Source: JANYJZ01 sp964523395 (GTDB taxonomy: Bacteria; Bacteroidota; Ignavibacteria; UBA10030; SZUA-254). Taken from it: a stretch of 64,000 nt of DNA. Made by a program: the position numbers and the translations under genes. Location of the stretch: contig CAZFXS010000003.1 of the NCBI GenBank assembly GCA_964523395.1, positions 62,001 to 126,000 of the forward strand. The letters run 5' to 3'. Positions 8,230 to 17,111 of this stretch are shown here, in pieces (position 1 is the first letter of the stretch; each line of letters starts with the position of its first letter). The notes under the pieces are model-generated. The model did no database searches and was not told where the DNA came from. It saw only the letters and a list, made by a program, of their open reading frames with translations.

Positions 8230-9258
8230 ATGGACAAAGAAATTAAACCGAAACCGGCAGAAGAAAAAAAACAGGGCCCGATGGAATATCCCATCATCGG
8301 AAAAAGCCGCGCTGTCGAACAGCTGATAAAACAAATCGGCAAACTCTCTAAAACAAGGAGAGACGTTGTTATTATCGGTGAAGCCGGGATCGGTAAGGGA
8401 GCTGTCGCAAAGAATATTTATGCGGGTGGAAAAACTCCTGATGACAACAAGCCGTTTATGTCAATTAATCTTTCCGTTCTTGACGACAAAGAGCTTGAGT
8501 CGGTGTTGTTTGGGTACGATCGCGGACTTGAAGGCTTGCCCTATACCACAAAACGCGGCCTCTTCGAAATTGCCAACGGCGGTACCGTTTTGATTGAAGA
8601 AATTGAAGAAGCCAGCTTCCGCAATCAGATGAAGATTTTGACGTTCATGAACGAACGGATGTCCCGCCGTATCGGCGGTACAAAGATGGAGCCGATTGAT
8701 ATCCGGCTTATCATCACGGTGAAGGAAGATCCGAAGAACCTTGTACAGAAGCGCAAACTGCTTGATGATCTCTACAACAAGATGACGGACTTTGAGATTA
8801 TTGAAATCCCGCCGCTGCGCGAACGTCCTGAAGATATTCCTCTTCTTGTTAAGCATTTTTCGTCTGAACTGTGTAATGAAATAGGTATTGGCGAACTCGT
8901 CATCGATATCAATGCGATCGATGTTCTTGTCCGGCAGACCTGGCGCGAAAATATCCGGGAATTAAAAGCCGTCATTGATAAGTCTGTGCTCTTCTCGAAC
9001 AGCGGACGCTTTATGCTGCCGCCGGAATTAGTTGATGAGAAGACAGAAGTTGTCAAGATGATCAACAATATCGCGAATGGTCAGGACTTTATCCTCGACA
9101 AATCTCTTGACGCTATTGAAAAAGGAATTATCGAGCGCGCGCTTCAGCGGTTCGGTAATAACCAGTCGAAAGCGGCAGGATTCTTGGGAATGACAGAGCA
9201 AACGCTCCGGTATAAATTGAAACGGCTGAATATCGCGAGCTCACGCTCAAGAGCATGA
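8230..9258 (+). CDS. NtrC-like AAA+ regulator lacking the GAFTGA motif
   Basis: A 342-residue protein with the core and DNA-binding parts of a sigma-54 activator but no receiver domain. Walker A is G50-E-A-G-I-G-K-G; Walker B is T-V-L-I-E-E (119-124), with Glu in place of the usual Asp; the arginine-finger region P-P-L-R-E-R-P-E-D-I-P is intact. The loop that should read G-A-F-T-G-A and touch sigma-54 reads G-L-E-G-L-P (99-104). A Fis-type helix-turn-helix ends the protein (about 303-332, S-K-A-A-G-F-L-G-M-T). Family knowledge says GAFTGA loss abolishes sigma-54 activation, so it may repress, act on sigma-70 promoters or have another role. Likely cotranscribed with the membrane protein upstream. 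Confidence 0.85.
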   Translation: MDKEIKPKPAEEKKQGPMEYPIIGKSRAVEQLIKQIGKLSKTRRDVVIIGEAGIGKGAVAKNIYAGGKTPDDNKPFMSINLSVLDDKELESVLFGYDRGLEGLPYTTKRGLFEIANGGTVLIEEIEEASFRNQMKILTFMNERMSRRIGGTKMEPIDIRLIITVKEDPKNLVQKRKLLDDLYNKMTDFEIIEIPPLRERPEDIPLLVKHFSSELCNEIGIGELVIDINAIDVLVRQTWRENIRELKAVIDKSVLFSNSGRFMLPPELVDEKTEVVKMINNIANGQDFILDKSLDAIEKGIIERALQRFGNNQSKAAGFLGMTEQTLRYKLKRLNIASSRSRA

Positions 9259-9280
9259 CGAACAGTTGAATAGTAATTCT

Positions 9281-9318
9281 AAAATGCCCTTCTCTCGAGA
9301 AGGGCATTTTCTTTTTAT
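9281..9318. terminator. Bidirectional intrinsic terminator
   Basis: A perfect 12-bp stem AAAATGCCCTTC / GAAGGGCATTTT (9281-9292, 9299-9310) with loop TCTCGA, then CTTTTT on the plus strand. It separates the AAA+ regulator from the convergent glycosyltransferase. Confidence 0.9.
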
Positions 9319-10427
9319 GGAGCTGATTTGTCGAGCTTGCGTTCTTTCCAAACGATTTGTCTGCTCAGGATAGCTATAAAAGGGAGAAGAAGAACGTAGA
9401 GGAAAAAATATACTTCAAACACAAAGAAGTTCTTAAGAAGGTGTTGAATTCCGAATTTCCGGATTGGCTTCTCCAAAAATAAGCCTTCCATTATAACAAT
9501 GAAAAGCATTCCTGCGCCGGCTGTCAGTAAATTTCCGGTTGCTAACATTACCAGGAAAAGTATCCTGAATATCCATCCCACGGCCATAATTACCTTCCCC
9601 CGCGGAATCATATCGAGCCCGCCGACGCCCCACCTCTGTTTCTGGCGGAAGAGCTGTGTAAAGGACTGGCATGCATTGCTGAACACAAGTGATCCCTCGT
9701 TTAACGGAAATCTCAGCCGGTAGTTTGTCATTGTCAATACTGCTTGAACGAGTGAATAATCTTCCGTGACGCTGAACGGAATTTTCCTGTATCCACCCGT
9801 CGCGTCATACGCGTTTCTTCGCACGGAAAGATTGTTGCCGATTGCGGTGAGAGGAATATTCCACCCTGCGGTTGCCGATGCAAGGCCGAATAAAAACATC
9901 CAATCAAGTGCCTGGATTCCCTCAAAGATACGTGACGAGGTCAGTTGTGTAAAGCCGCCGACAATACCTGTCTCCTTATCAAAATACTTTACCGTTTCCC
10001 GTACCCAAGAAGGTTTCACCGTGCAGTCGGCATCGGTGAACATGAGGATTTCTCCGCTGCTGTTTTCAATGCCGTGCGTAACCGCGTTGGTCTTTCCCCA
10101 CAAATTTCCACCGGGCGTTGCCGGAGTGATTGCTTTTATTCCGGGATGAAGAGTTTTATGGTGATTGATGATGTTTTGAGTGTTATCTGTAGAATGGTCA
10201 TTCACAATGATAATCTCAATTTTTTCGGCAGGATAATCCATTGAAGCAAGAGAACGGATACACTTTTCAATGTAGAGCTCTTCGTTTCGCGCGGCGACGA
10301 TAACCGATACTGTTGGTTCATATCCTGTTACGATAGGAGAGGCATCAGCTTTCTCCATTCCGAGCCGCAGCAGGAACAGTTCAAGGCCATACAATAAAAC
10401 AATCAGGATAAAAAGTGAAAGGAGCAT
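9315..10427 (-). CDS. Family 2 membrane glycosyltransferase
   Basis: A 370-residue GT-A glycosyltransferase. An N-terminal membrane helix (residues 1-20) precedes the catalytic domain, which starts with V-S-V-I-V-A-A-R-N-E-E. The D-A-D nucleotide-sugar motif lies at 132-134, T-E-D at 221-223 and Q-K-Q-R-W at 262-266, the set found in processive inverting GT2 enzymes such as polysaccharide or glycolipid synthases. Three or four C-terminal helices anchor it in the inner membrane. The gene stands alone with its own promoter, so the sugar and acceptor cannot be inferred from neighbours. Confidence 0.9.
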   Translation of the reverse strand: MLLSLFILIVLLYGLELFLLRLGMEKADASPIVTGYEPTVSVIVAARNEELYIEKCIRSLASMDYPAEKIEIIIVNDHSTDNTQNIINHHKTLHPGIKAITPATPGGNLWGKTNAVTHGIENSSGEILMFTDADCTVKPSWVRETVKYFDKETGIVGGFTQLTSSRIFEGIQALDWMFLFGLASATAGWNIPLTAIGNNLSVRRNAYDATGGYRKIPFSVTEDYSLVQAVLTMTNYRLRFPLNEGSLVFSNACQSFTQLFRQKQRWGVGGLDMIPRGKVIMAVGWIFRILFLVMLATGNLLTAGAGMLFIVIMEGLFLEKPIRKFGIQHLLKNFFVFEVYFFLYVLLLPFIAILSRQIVWKERKLDKSAP

Positions 10428-10454
10428 CTCCGTCAGGTCAAGTAAAAGTGTCTC

Positions 10455-10483
10455 AATGTAAAAAACAATTTTATCGGAGTCAA
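10455..10483 (-). promoter_or_regulatory. Promoter of the glycosyltransferase gene
   Basis: Minus-strand TTGACT (10478-10483), 17 bases, TACATT (10455-10460). The predicted start is about 20 bases before the ATG at 10427. Confidence 0.5.
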
Positions 10484-10502
10484 TGAGTGTGTGACTGTGT
10501 AT

Positions 10503-10528
10503 GTTAATTCACCGCGGAGACGCAGAGT
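10503..10528. repeat. Single arm of a CGCAGAG-type repeat
   Basis: The sequence ACCGCGGAGACGCAGAG matches one arm of the palindromic elements at 32566-32637 and 50883-51005. No second arm is visible here; it may be a decayed copy between two divergent genes. Confidence 0.4.
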
Positions 10529-10543
10529 ACATGGAAAAACTGT

Positions 10544-10572
10544 TTGCTTCTCCACCACCTTTCGGCTATATT
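10544..10572 (+). promoter_or_regulatory. Candidate promoter of udk, near-leaderless
   Basis: TTGCTT (10544-10549), 17 bases, TATATT (10567-10572). If used, transcription begins about 2 bases before the udk ATG, making the message nearly leaderless. No Shine-Dalgarno sequence is seen. Confidence 0.4.
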
Positions 10573-10580
10573 ATCTCCCG

Positions 10581-11219
10581 ATGAAAACATCCCCCTTAAT
10601 TATCGGAATTGCCGGCGGTACCGGCTCGGGCAAAACGACCGTTACGCTCAAAGTTCTGGAACGTCTGGATTGCGAAGAAGTTGTTGTCTTGCGCCATGAC
10701 TACTATTATAAAGACATTTCAGCATTCCCACAGACACCCATTGACCAGATTAATTTTGACCACCCCCATGCGCTGGAGACTTCGCTTCTCGTTCAACATC
10801 TCAGGCAATTGAAAGATTGGAAACCTGTCCACCAGCCGGTCTATGACTTTGCGACCTATAAACGACTTGATCAGACATCTCCCATTCAACCTAAAAACAT
10901 TGTCATTGTCGAAGGCATACTGATTTTTGTCGAGAAGGAACTTCGCGATCTCATGGATATCAAAATATTCGTCGACACTGATGCTGATGAACGCCTCTTG
11001 CGTCGCCTTAAACGTGATCTTGTAGAGCGCGGCAGGTCCGTTGAATCTGTCTTTCAACAATATGTTTCTACCGTAAAACCGATGCACCTGGAGTTCGTTG
11101 AACCGAGCAAACGCTGGGCAGATGTTATTATTCCGAAAGGGGGCGAAAATGAAGTGGCAATCGATATGGTCGTCACCAAAATTAAATCCCTTTTACTCGG
11201 AAATGACCGCAAATCGTAG
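10581..11219 (+). CDS. udk: Uridine kinase
   Basis: A 212-residue uridine/cytidine kinase that phosphorylates the nucleosides to UMP and CMP in pyrimidine salvage. The P-loop G-G-T-G-S-G-K-T-T lies at residues 12-20; R-H-D-Y-Y-Y-K-D and F-D-H-P-H-A-L follow, both typical of Udk, and V-E-G-I-L-I-F marks the Walker B strand. Length matches the family. The ATG at 10581 is chosen because the longer reading would add 30 residues spanning a repeat arm and the promoter. It lies upstream of, but not obviously cotranscribed with, the M16 protease, which has its own promoter. Confidence 0.95.
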   Translation: MKTSPLIIGIAGGTGSGKTTVTLKVLERLDCEEVVVLRHDYYYKDISAFPQTPIDQINFDHPHALETSLLVQHLRQLKDWKPVHQPVYDFATYKRLDQTSPIQPKNIVIVEGILIFVEKELRDLMDIKIFVDTDADERLLRRLKRDLVERGRSVESVFQQYVSTVKPMHLEFVEPSKRWADVIIPKGGENEVAIDMVVTKIKSLLLGNDRKS

Positions 11220-11229
11220 CCGCGTTTTG

Positions 11230-11258
11230 TTGATTCTCGACTCGGAAATTGGTATATT
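11230..11258 (+). promoter_or_regulatory. Extended -10 promoter of the M16 protease gene
   Basis: TTGATT (11230-11235), 17 bases, TATATT (11253-11258), preceded by TGG as in extended -10 promoters. The predicted start near 11265 rules out the in-frame start at 11249 and supports the ATG at 11291. Confidence 0.65.
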
Positions 11259-11290
11259 TTCACCGTTATTTGTTATCAATTCTGACTATT

Positions 11291-12595
11291 ATGCATAAAG
11301 GCTTACCGGGTATTTCCTCGGATTCACATTCTTCGGTTCAATCTCAGTATCAAAAGACCGTCCTCCCGAACGGCATCCGTATTGTTACGGAAGAAATTCC
11401 ATACGTTCGTTCCGTTTCCGTTGGAGCCTGGGTGAATGCCGGCTCGAGGGACGAAGACGAAAGCATTAACGGAATTTCCCATTTCCTCGAACACATGGTG
11501 TTTAAAGGAACGAAGAGGTTTAACGCTCAGCAGATCGCACAGAGTCTTGAATCTGTCGGCGGATACCTGAACGCGTTTACCACAAAAGAACACACATGCT
11601 TTTATGCGCGCATTCTCGATGCGTATCTTCCCAACGCGATTGATGTCATTTCCGATCTTGTCCAGTCTCCTCTCTTCGATGCGAAGGAAATGGAAAAAGA
11701 AAAACGTGTTGTCCTGGAAGAGTTGAAAAATATTGAAGATGACCCTGATGACCTTATTCATGATTATCTTGACAAAAGTGTCTATCAGCAACATCCGCTC
11801 GGGTTTCCCATTATCGGCAAAGCGGAAAACGTTTCCGGTTTTACGAAAGCGGATTTATCGGACTACTTAGGCAAGCACTACGTCCCTGAGCGTATCGTCA
11901 TTTCTGCCGCGGGAAATTTCAAACATCACGATCTGGTAAAGCTGGTTGAGAAATATTTCCGTGTGTCGAATGGAACATCTAAAATTGAAAAACGGAAAAC
12001 AGGTCCGCGAACCATGCGTTCGGTAAAGAAAGTCGTTGAACGCCCGATCACACAGGCGCATATCTGTCTCGGTACCATCGGCTTCGGCGTGAGAAGTGCC
12101 CAGCGCTATCCCATGTTTGTGCTGAATTCTCTCCTGGGAGAAGGGATGAGCTCTCGCCTCTTCCAGAACATCCGCGAGAAATACGGATTTGCCTACAGCG
12201 TCTATTCCTTCGCGAACTTTATGAGCGATACGGGAAACTTCGGAGCGTATATCGGCACCGACGACAAGAATATCGACAACTCCATCGAACTGATTCACAA
12301 GGAGTTTGAAAAGCTGAGAGTTAAACCTGTCAGTTCAACCGAACTGAAACGTGCCAAAGCGCAGCTGAAAGGCTCCATGATGCTCAGCCTCGAAAGCATG
12401 TCCAACAGAATGATGCGGCTGGGAAGCGGCGAGATGTTCTTCGGCGAGTATATTCCGCTTGATACTATTATTAAAGGAATCGATGCGGTTCAGTCCGATG
12501 ATGTTCTCGAACTCGCACACAAATTACTGGCGCAGGATAATTTTTCCACAGTTATTTTTAAACCGTCAAAAACGGCCGCGTCAAAGGCGGCATAA
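11291..12595 (+). CDS. M16 family zinc peptidase (processing-peptidase type)
   Basis: A 434-residue M16B peptidase. The inverted zinc motif H64-F-L-E67-H68 and the distal ligand E144 (in V-L-E-E-L-K-N) are all present, and the second half holds the R/Y substrate-binding region around N-I-R-E-K-Y-G-F-A-Y-S-V-Y. No signal peptide is seen, so the enzyme is cytosolic or peripheral, like bacterial relatives of mitochondrial processing peptidase (for example Bacillus YmxG). These degrade or trim peptides. The next gene, alanine dehydrogenase, begins 30 bases later and may be cotranscribed. Confidence 0.92.
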   Translation: MHKGLPGISSDSHSSVQSQYQKTVLPNGIRIVTEEIPYVRSVSVGAWVNAGSRDEDESINGISHFLEHMVFKGTKRFNAQQIAQSLESVGGYLNAFTTKEHTCFYARILDAYLPNAIDVISDLVQSPLFDAKEMEKEKRVVLEELKNIEDDPDDLIHDYLDKSVYQQHPLGFPIIGKAENVSGFTKADLSDYLGKHYVPERIVISAAGNFKHHDLVKLVEKYFRVSNGTSKIEKRKTGPRTMRSVKKVVERPITQAHICLGTIGFGVRSAQRYPMFVLNSLLGEGMSSRLFQNIREKYGFAYSVYSFANFMSDTGNFGAYIGTDDKNIDNSIELIHKEFEKLRVKPVSSTELKRAKAQLKGSMMLSLESMSNRMMRLGSGEMFFGEYIPLDTIIKGIDAVQSDDVLELAHKLLAQDNFSTVIFKPSKTAASKAA

Positions 12596-12625
12596 TTTCG
12601 ATTATTCACTTTTACTGAAACGACT

Positions 12626-13729
12626 ATGATTATTGGCGTACCAAAAGAAATTAAGACAAACGAAAACCGTGTATCACTGCTCCCAGTCGGGGTGCAGGCG
12701 CTTCGCAAAAACGGACACACCGTTCTTGTCGAAACCAACGCCGGTGTCGGCAGCGGCTTTGATGACGCGAGCTACCGTGAAGCCGGCGCGGAAATTATCC
12801 AGAAACCGACGGAGATTTTCTCCAAAGCGGATATGATAATGAAGGTGAAAGAACCGTTGTCATCAGAATACAACCTCATCCGCAAAGGACAGATCGTCTT
12901 TACATATTTTCACTTCGCATCAAGCAGGGAACTGACCGACGCGATGATTAAATCCCGTTGCGTCGCGATTGCGTATGAAACAGTCCAGCGCACCGACGGC
13001 TCACTCCCGCTCCTCATCCCGATGAGCGAAGTAGCCGGACGCATGGCGCCGCAGGAAGGCGCGAAGTATCTCGAGAAAGCCATGGGCGGACGCGGTGTTC
13101 TCCTTGGCGGCGTTCCCGGAACTGAACCCGCAGATGTCGCCGTCATCGGCGGCGGAATCGTCGGAACCAATGCCGCGAAAATTGCCGCAGGATTCGGCGC
13201 GAAAGTCACCATCCTCGACAGCAACCTTTATCGCTTACGTTATCTTGACGATGTCATGCCGAAAAATGTCGTTACCATGATGTCCAACCATTACAATATT
13301 CTGAAGTCTATCAGGAAAGCCGATATTGTCATCGGCGCGGTGCTGATCCCCGGCGCGCGTGCGCCGCATCTTGTCACCAAAGATATGCTGAAGGAAATGA
13401 AAGCCGGTTCCGTTATTATCGACGTCTCCGTTGACCAGGGCGGATGCGTGGAAACATGCAAACCGACGACGCACGAAAATCCGACATACGTCATCGACGG
13501 CGTTGTGCATTACTGCGTCGCGAATATGCCGGGCGCGGTTCCGTTCACTTCCACCGTCGCGCTGACGAACGCTACGCTGCCGTACGCCATCGAGATCGCG
13601 AACAAAGGTTACGAACAGGCAATCGCCACCAACAACGAAATTCGTCTCGGGCTGAACATGATCGACGGCAAAATCACCTACAAAGGCGTTGCCGACGCGT
13701 TCGGTCTGCCGTGGGAAAAAATGAACTGA
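12626..13729 (+). CDS. ald: Alanine dehydrogenase
   Basis: A 367-residue NAD-dependent L-alanine dehydrogenase, interconverting alanine with pyruvate and ammonia. The N-terminus M-I-I-G-V-P-K-E-I-K is characteristic. Substrate and catalytic residues R15, K75 (M-K-V-K-E-P) and H96 (Y-F-H-F-A) are in place, and the Rossmann motif G-G-G-I-V-G-T-N-A lies near residues 175-183. Its length is typical. nuoG starts 17 bases downstream, so NADH made here could feed the same respiratory chain that the operon helps build (inference). Confidence 0.96.
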   Translation: MIIGVPKEIKTNENRVSLLPVGVQALRKNGHTVLVETNAGVGSGFDDASYREAGAEIIQKPTEIFSKADMIMKVKEPLSSEYNLIRKGQIVFTYFHFASSRELTDAMIKSRCVAIAYETVQRTDGSLPLLIPMSEVAGRMAPQEGAKYLEKAMGGRGVLLGGVPGTEPADVAVIGGGIVGTNAAKIAAGFGAKVTILDSNLYRLRYLDDVMPKNVVTMMSNHYNILKSIRKADIVIGAVLIPGARAPHLVTKDMLKEMKAGSVIIDVSVDQGGCVETCKPTTHENPTYVIDGVVHYCVANMPGAVPFTSTVALTNATLPYAIEIANKGYEQAIATNNEIRLGLNMIDGKITYKGVADAFGLPWEKMN

Positions 13730-13746
13730 CATATTTCTGAATTCTC

Positions 13747-15414
13747 ATGGCGAAGATTACGATAGACGGAAAAGAAATCGAGGCTGATCCGAAGCACACC
13801 ATTATCCAGGCGGCGCAGGAACAGGGAATGAGCATCCCGCATTTCTGCTGGCATCCGAAACTGACTGTTGCCGGCAACTGCCGCATCTGCCTCGTCGAAG
13901 TGGAAAAAATGCCGAAGTTAGTCATCGCGTGCGCGACACCGGTTGCCGACGGCATGGTCGTGAAAACGAATTCCGACAAAGTCATCAACGCGCGCGAAGC
14001 GGTGATGGAGTTTTTACTGATTAACCATCCGCTCGACTGCCCGATCTGCGATGAAGCTGGGGAGTGCAAGCTTCAGGATTACGCGTACAAACACAGCACA
14101 GGTGTCAGCCGATTTGATTTCAACAAAGTGCGGAAACCAAAACGCGTCGAGCTTGGCCCCAAAGTCATGCTCGATACCGAGCGGTGCATCATGTGCTCGC
14201 GCTGCGTGCGCTTCTGCGACGAAATCGCGAAGAAACCCCAGCTTGTCTTTACACAGCGCGGCGATCATGTCGAACTCACCACCTTCCCCGGCGAAAAGCT
14301 GGATAATCCCTACTCGATGAACACAATTGATATTTGTCCCGTCGGCGCGCTGACGAGCGAAGATTTCCGGTTCAAGGCAAGAGTGTGGGAGATGTCGTCC
14401 ACCGATACCATTTGCCAGGGCTGTTCACGCGGCTGTAACGTGAAGATGTGGGTGCGCAACAATGAAATTCTCCGCCTCACGCCGCGGTACAACCCGGGCG
14501 TGAACGATTACTGGATGTGCGATAATGGACGGCTTAATACATTCAAGTTTGTCAATGCCCAGAACCGGGTAAAAGCTCCGATGATCAGGAAAGATCTCGG
14601 ACTGGTGGAAGTGGGATGGGATGAAGCAATTGCAAAGGTTATCTCCGAACTGAAATCATTCAAGAGCAACGAGGTCGCCGCTGTCGGTTCATCGTTCGCA
14701 ACGAACGAGGATAATTATCTCTTCGTTAAATTAATGAAGCACCTCGGCATCCAGAATGTTTACGCTCAGTCGCATGTCGTCGAAGGCGACAAGGATGATA
14801 TTCTGATTTGCGAAGACAAGTCACCGAACACCGCCGGCGCGAAAGCTGTCGGTGTGACGGAAGGAAATTTTGACGAGCTTATTGCAGCGATTTCCAAAGG
14901 CACAATTAAAGCGCTCTATGTCATCGATGACAACATCGCGAGTAAACCTGCTGTTGCCGAAGCGCTCTCGCATCTCGATTTTCTCATCGTGCATGCTTCC
15001 AACCAAAATGAAACCACCGCTCTTGCCGATGTCGTTCTTTCCAGCTCAACCTACGCTGAAAAGAACGGCACGATGATTAACGTGCAGGGGAGAGTGCAGA
15101 GAATTCGTCCTGCTGTCGCGACCGCCGAACAAGACCGCGCGCTTGACGGCTTTGCCATGAGCAGGTTGGATAAGTTCGGCGCGCATAATGACCGCTGGAT
15201 GAAAGGCGCCCGCCGCGATGCACGCGCCACATGGCGCATACTGAACGCCGTCGCAAGCGCGCTCGGCGCGAAGTGGAAATACAAAACCGTCGAAGATGTG
15301 TTTAACGAAATGGCATCGACAATCCCCGCGTTCAAAGGGATGTCGTACATGCGCATCGGTTCGCGCGGCATAACGGTTACCGCCAAAACTCCAACAGCAG
15401 TACCGCAGGTGTGA
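13747..15414 (+). CDS. nuoG: NADH-quinone oxidoreductase subunit G
   Basis: A 555-residue subunit of complex I carrying electron-transfer clusters. The [2Fe-2S] ligands are C34, C45, C48 and C62; the His-ligated cluster is H94, C98, C101, C107; the next [4Fe-4S] uses C147, C150, C153 and C197; and C223, C226, C230 and C258 supply the extra N7-type cluster. The rest is a shortened molybdopterin-oxidoreductase-like domain, shorter than in E. coli NuoG (about 900 residues). It precedes nuoH by a single base and follows ald closely. The fifth cysteine, C157, is also typical of the family. Confidence 0.95.
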   Translation: MAKITIDGKEIEADPKHTIIQAAQEQGMSIPHFCWHPKLTVAGNCRICLVEVEKMPKLVIACATPVADGMVVKTNSDKVINAREAVMEFLLINHPLDCPICDEAGECKLQDYAYKHSTGVSRFDFNKVRKPKRVELGPKVMLDTERCIMCSRCVRFCDEIAKKPQLVFTQRGDHVELTTFPGEKLDNPYSMNTIDICPVGALTSEDFRFKARVWEMSSTDTICQGCSRGCNVKMWVRNNEILRLTPRYNPGVNDYWMCDNGRLNTFKFVNAQNRVKAPMIRKDLGLVEVGWDEAIAKVISELKSFKSNEVAAVGSSFATNEDNYLFVKLMKHLGIQNVYAQSHVVEGDKDDILICEDKSPNTAGAKAVGVTEGNFDELIAAISKGTIKALYVIDDNIASKPAVAEALSHLDFLIVHASNQNETTALADVVLSSSTYAEKNGTMINVQGRVQRIRPAVATAEQDRALDGFAMSRLDKFGAHNDRWMKGARRDARATWRILNAVASALGAKWKYKTVEDVFNEMASTIPAFKGMSYMRIGSRGITVTAKTPTAVPQV

Positions 15415-15415
15415 T

Positions 15416-16432
15416 ATGGAACTGCTTATTCCGTTAATTAAAATAGTGGTTGTCTTGGGAGTGTTACTTGGCGTCGTCGCGTACACGGTATTGCTCGAGC
15501 GTCGCGTCGCGGCGGCGATACAGAACAGGATCGGCCCCAACCGCGTCGGCTGGCAGGGACTCATGCAGCCGCTTGCCGATGTCGTCAAATTAGTCATGAA
15601 AGAAGACATCGTCCCGAAGAATGCCAATAAGTTTATCCATGACCTCGCCCCGATTATCTCCATTGCCATTGCCCTCACAACATTTGCGGTGATTCCGTTC
15701 GGCAATACGATTACGCTGTTCGGAACCGAGATTAAATTGCAGATTGCTAGCGTCAACATCGGCATCCTGTACATTCTCGCGATGACATCGCTTGGCGTGT
15801 ACGGCGTAACGTTAAGCGGCTGGTCATCCAACAGCAAATACTCGCTCCTTGGCGGACTCCGTTCCTCGGCGCAACTGCTGAGTTATGAGCTTGCCATGGG
15901 ACTTTCCGTCATCGGCGTGATTATGATTGCTGGAAGCCTCGAGATGGACAAGATCGTGCAGGCACAGCACGGATGGATGTGGAATATTATTTTACAGCCC
16001 ATTGGGTTCATTACATTTTTAGTCTCCGCGTTCGCGGAAACGAACAGGCATCCGTTTGATTTGCCGGAAGCGGAACCAGAGCTGGTCGGCGGGTACCATA
16101 CAGAATACAGCGGATTGAAGTTCGGATTGTTTTTTCTGGCGGAATACGCCAACATGGTTACCGCCAGCGCGGTAGTGACGACATTGTTCCTCGGCGGATG
16201 GCAGATTCCGTTTATCGAGACGCTCGGGCTTGACGCGACGCTGGTGAGCATCCTCCAGGTCGGTGCGTTCTGCACGAAAGTCGGATTGCTGGTGCTGTTC
16301 TTTATTATTATCCGCTGGACAATCCCGCGGTTCCGGTACGACCAGCTGATGAACCTCGGCTGGAAGGTGATGTTGCCGCTGGCGATATTGAATCTGTTCG
16401 TGACGGGTGTGGTGATTTTGTGGTTGGAATAA
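15416..16432 (+). CDS. nuoH: NADH-quinone oxidoreductase subunit H
   Basis: A 338-residue membrane subunit with about eight helices, which forms part of the quinone site of complex I. Conserved features include L-E-R-R-V-A-A-A-I-Q-N-R-I-G-P-N-R-V-G near residues 28-46, A-E-T-N-R-H-P-F-D-L-P-E-A-E-P-E-L-V near 203-220 and Y-S-G-L-K-F just after. Starts one base after the nuoG stop, so translation is probably coupled. Confidence 0.96.
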   Translation: MELLIPLIKIVVVLGVLLGVVAYTVLLERRVAAAIQNRIGPNRVGWQGLMQPLADVVKLVMKEDIVPKNANKFIHDLAPIISIAIALTTFAVIPFGNTITLFGTEIKLQIASVNIGILYILAMTSLGVYGVTLSGWSSNSKYSLLGGLRSSAQLLSYELAMGLSVIGVIMIAGSLEMDKIVQAQHGWMWNIILQPIGFITFLVSAFAETNRHPFDLPEAEPELVGGYHTEYSGLKFGLFFLAEYANMVTASAVVTTLFLGGWQIPFIETLGLDATLVSILQVGAFCTKVGLLVLFFIIIRWTIPRFRYDQLMNLGWKVMLPLAILNLFVTGVVILWLE

Positions 16433-16441
16433 CTTTGTCTT

Positions 16442-16556
16442 AACATCCCCTTTACCAAAGGGGATTATAGGGGATTTGCCTCACGAATGAATCCCCCTGT
16501 AATCCCTCCCGCTAAAAACCAGCGGGATCTTCGACCTTCACATGAAGGGGGATGTT
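16442..16556. repeat. Nested palindromic element between nuoH and nuoI
   Basis: AACATCCCC (16442-16450) and GGGGGATGTT (16547-16556) form outer inverted repeats. Inside, CCCCTTTACCAAAGGGG is a hairpin, AAGGGGATTATAGGGGATT pairs with AATCCCCCTGTAATCCC, and CCCGC...GCGGG is a further hairpin. It separates two genes of one operon and can fold into a branched RNA. It looks like a small non-coding repeat rather than a terminator, since no T-run follows. Confidence 0.65.
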
Positions 16557-16601
16557 GAAGCTCTCTTTTGTTGGCTCGGATACACATTTAAATTACACAG
16601 C

Positions 16602-17111
16602 ATGAACTCAAACTTACAACCTCCCATCATTCATAAGAAGGATCTCTCCCTCTGGGACAAGATCTATCTCCCGCAGATACTTGTCGGGCTGAGGCTGACG
16701 ATCAAGCAGATGTTCAAGCCGAAGTTCACGCGGCAATATCCGGAAGAGAAATGGGTTCCCCCGGCGTCGTTCCGCGGGCGGCCGGTGCTGGTGGAGGAGA
16801 AGAACGGCACCGAGCGGTGCGTGGCGTGCGGATTATGCGCGCGCGTTTGTCCCGCGCTCGCCATCGAGGTGCAGGGCTCCGAGACCGAGCTCCTCAAGGA
16901 ACGCTATCCCGTGAAGTTCGAGATTAATATGCTTCGCTGTATCTTTTGCGGCTTCTGCGAAGAGGCCTGCCCCGAGGAAGCGATCGTGATGAGCCAGGAG
17001 TTCGAACTTACCTTCACCAACCAGGAAGACGCGATTTTCGGGAAGGATAAACTCCTTATCCCCGCCGAACAACTCAAAGACCGGCTGGAGTTTTTGAGGA
17101 AGAACAGATAA
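16602..17111 (+). CDS. nuoI: NADH-quinone oxidoreductase subunit I
   Basis: A 169-residue 8Fe-ferredoxin subunit of complex I. Two motifs bind [4Fe-4S] clusters N6a and N6b: C73-V-A-C76-G-L-C79...C83-P and C113-I-F-C116-G-F-C119...C123-P. The N-terminal amphipathic part (G-L-R-L-T-I-K-Q-M-F-K-P) matches the family. The ATG at 16602 is used because the longer reading would translate part of the upstream palindromic element. nuoJ would normally follow; here the run ends and an accessory island begins. Confidence 0.95.
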   Translation: MNSNLQPPIIHKKDLSLWDKIYLPQILVGLRLTIKQMFKPKFTRQYPEEKWVPPASFRGRPVLVEEKNGTERCVACGLCARVCPALAIEVQGSETELLKERYPVKFEINMLRCIFCGFCEEACPEEAIVMSQEFELTFTNQEDAIFGKDKLLIPAEQLKDRLEFLRKNR

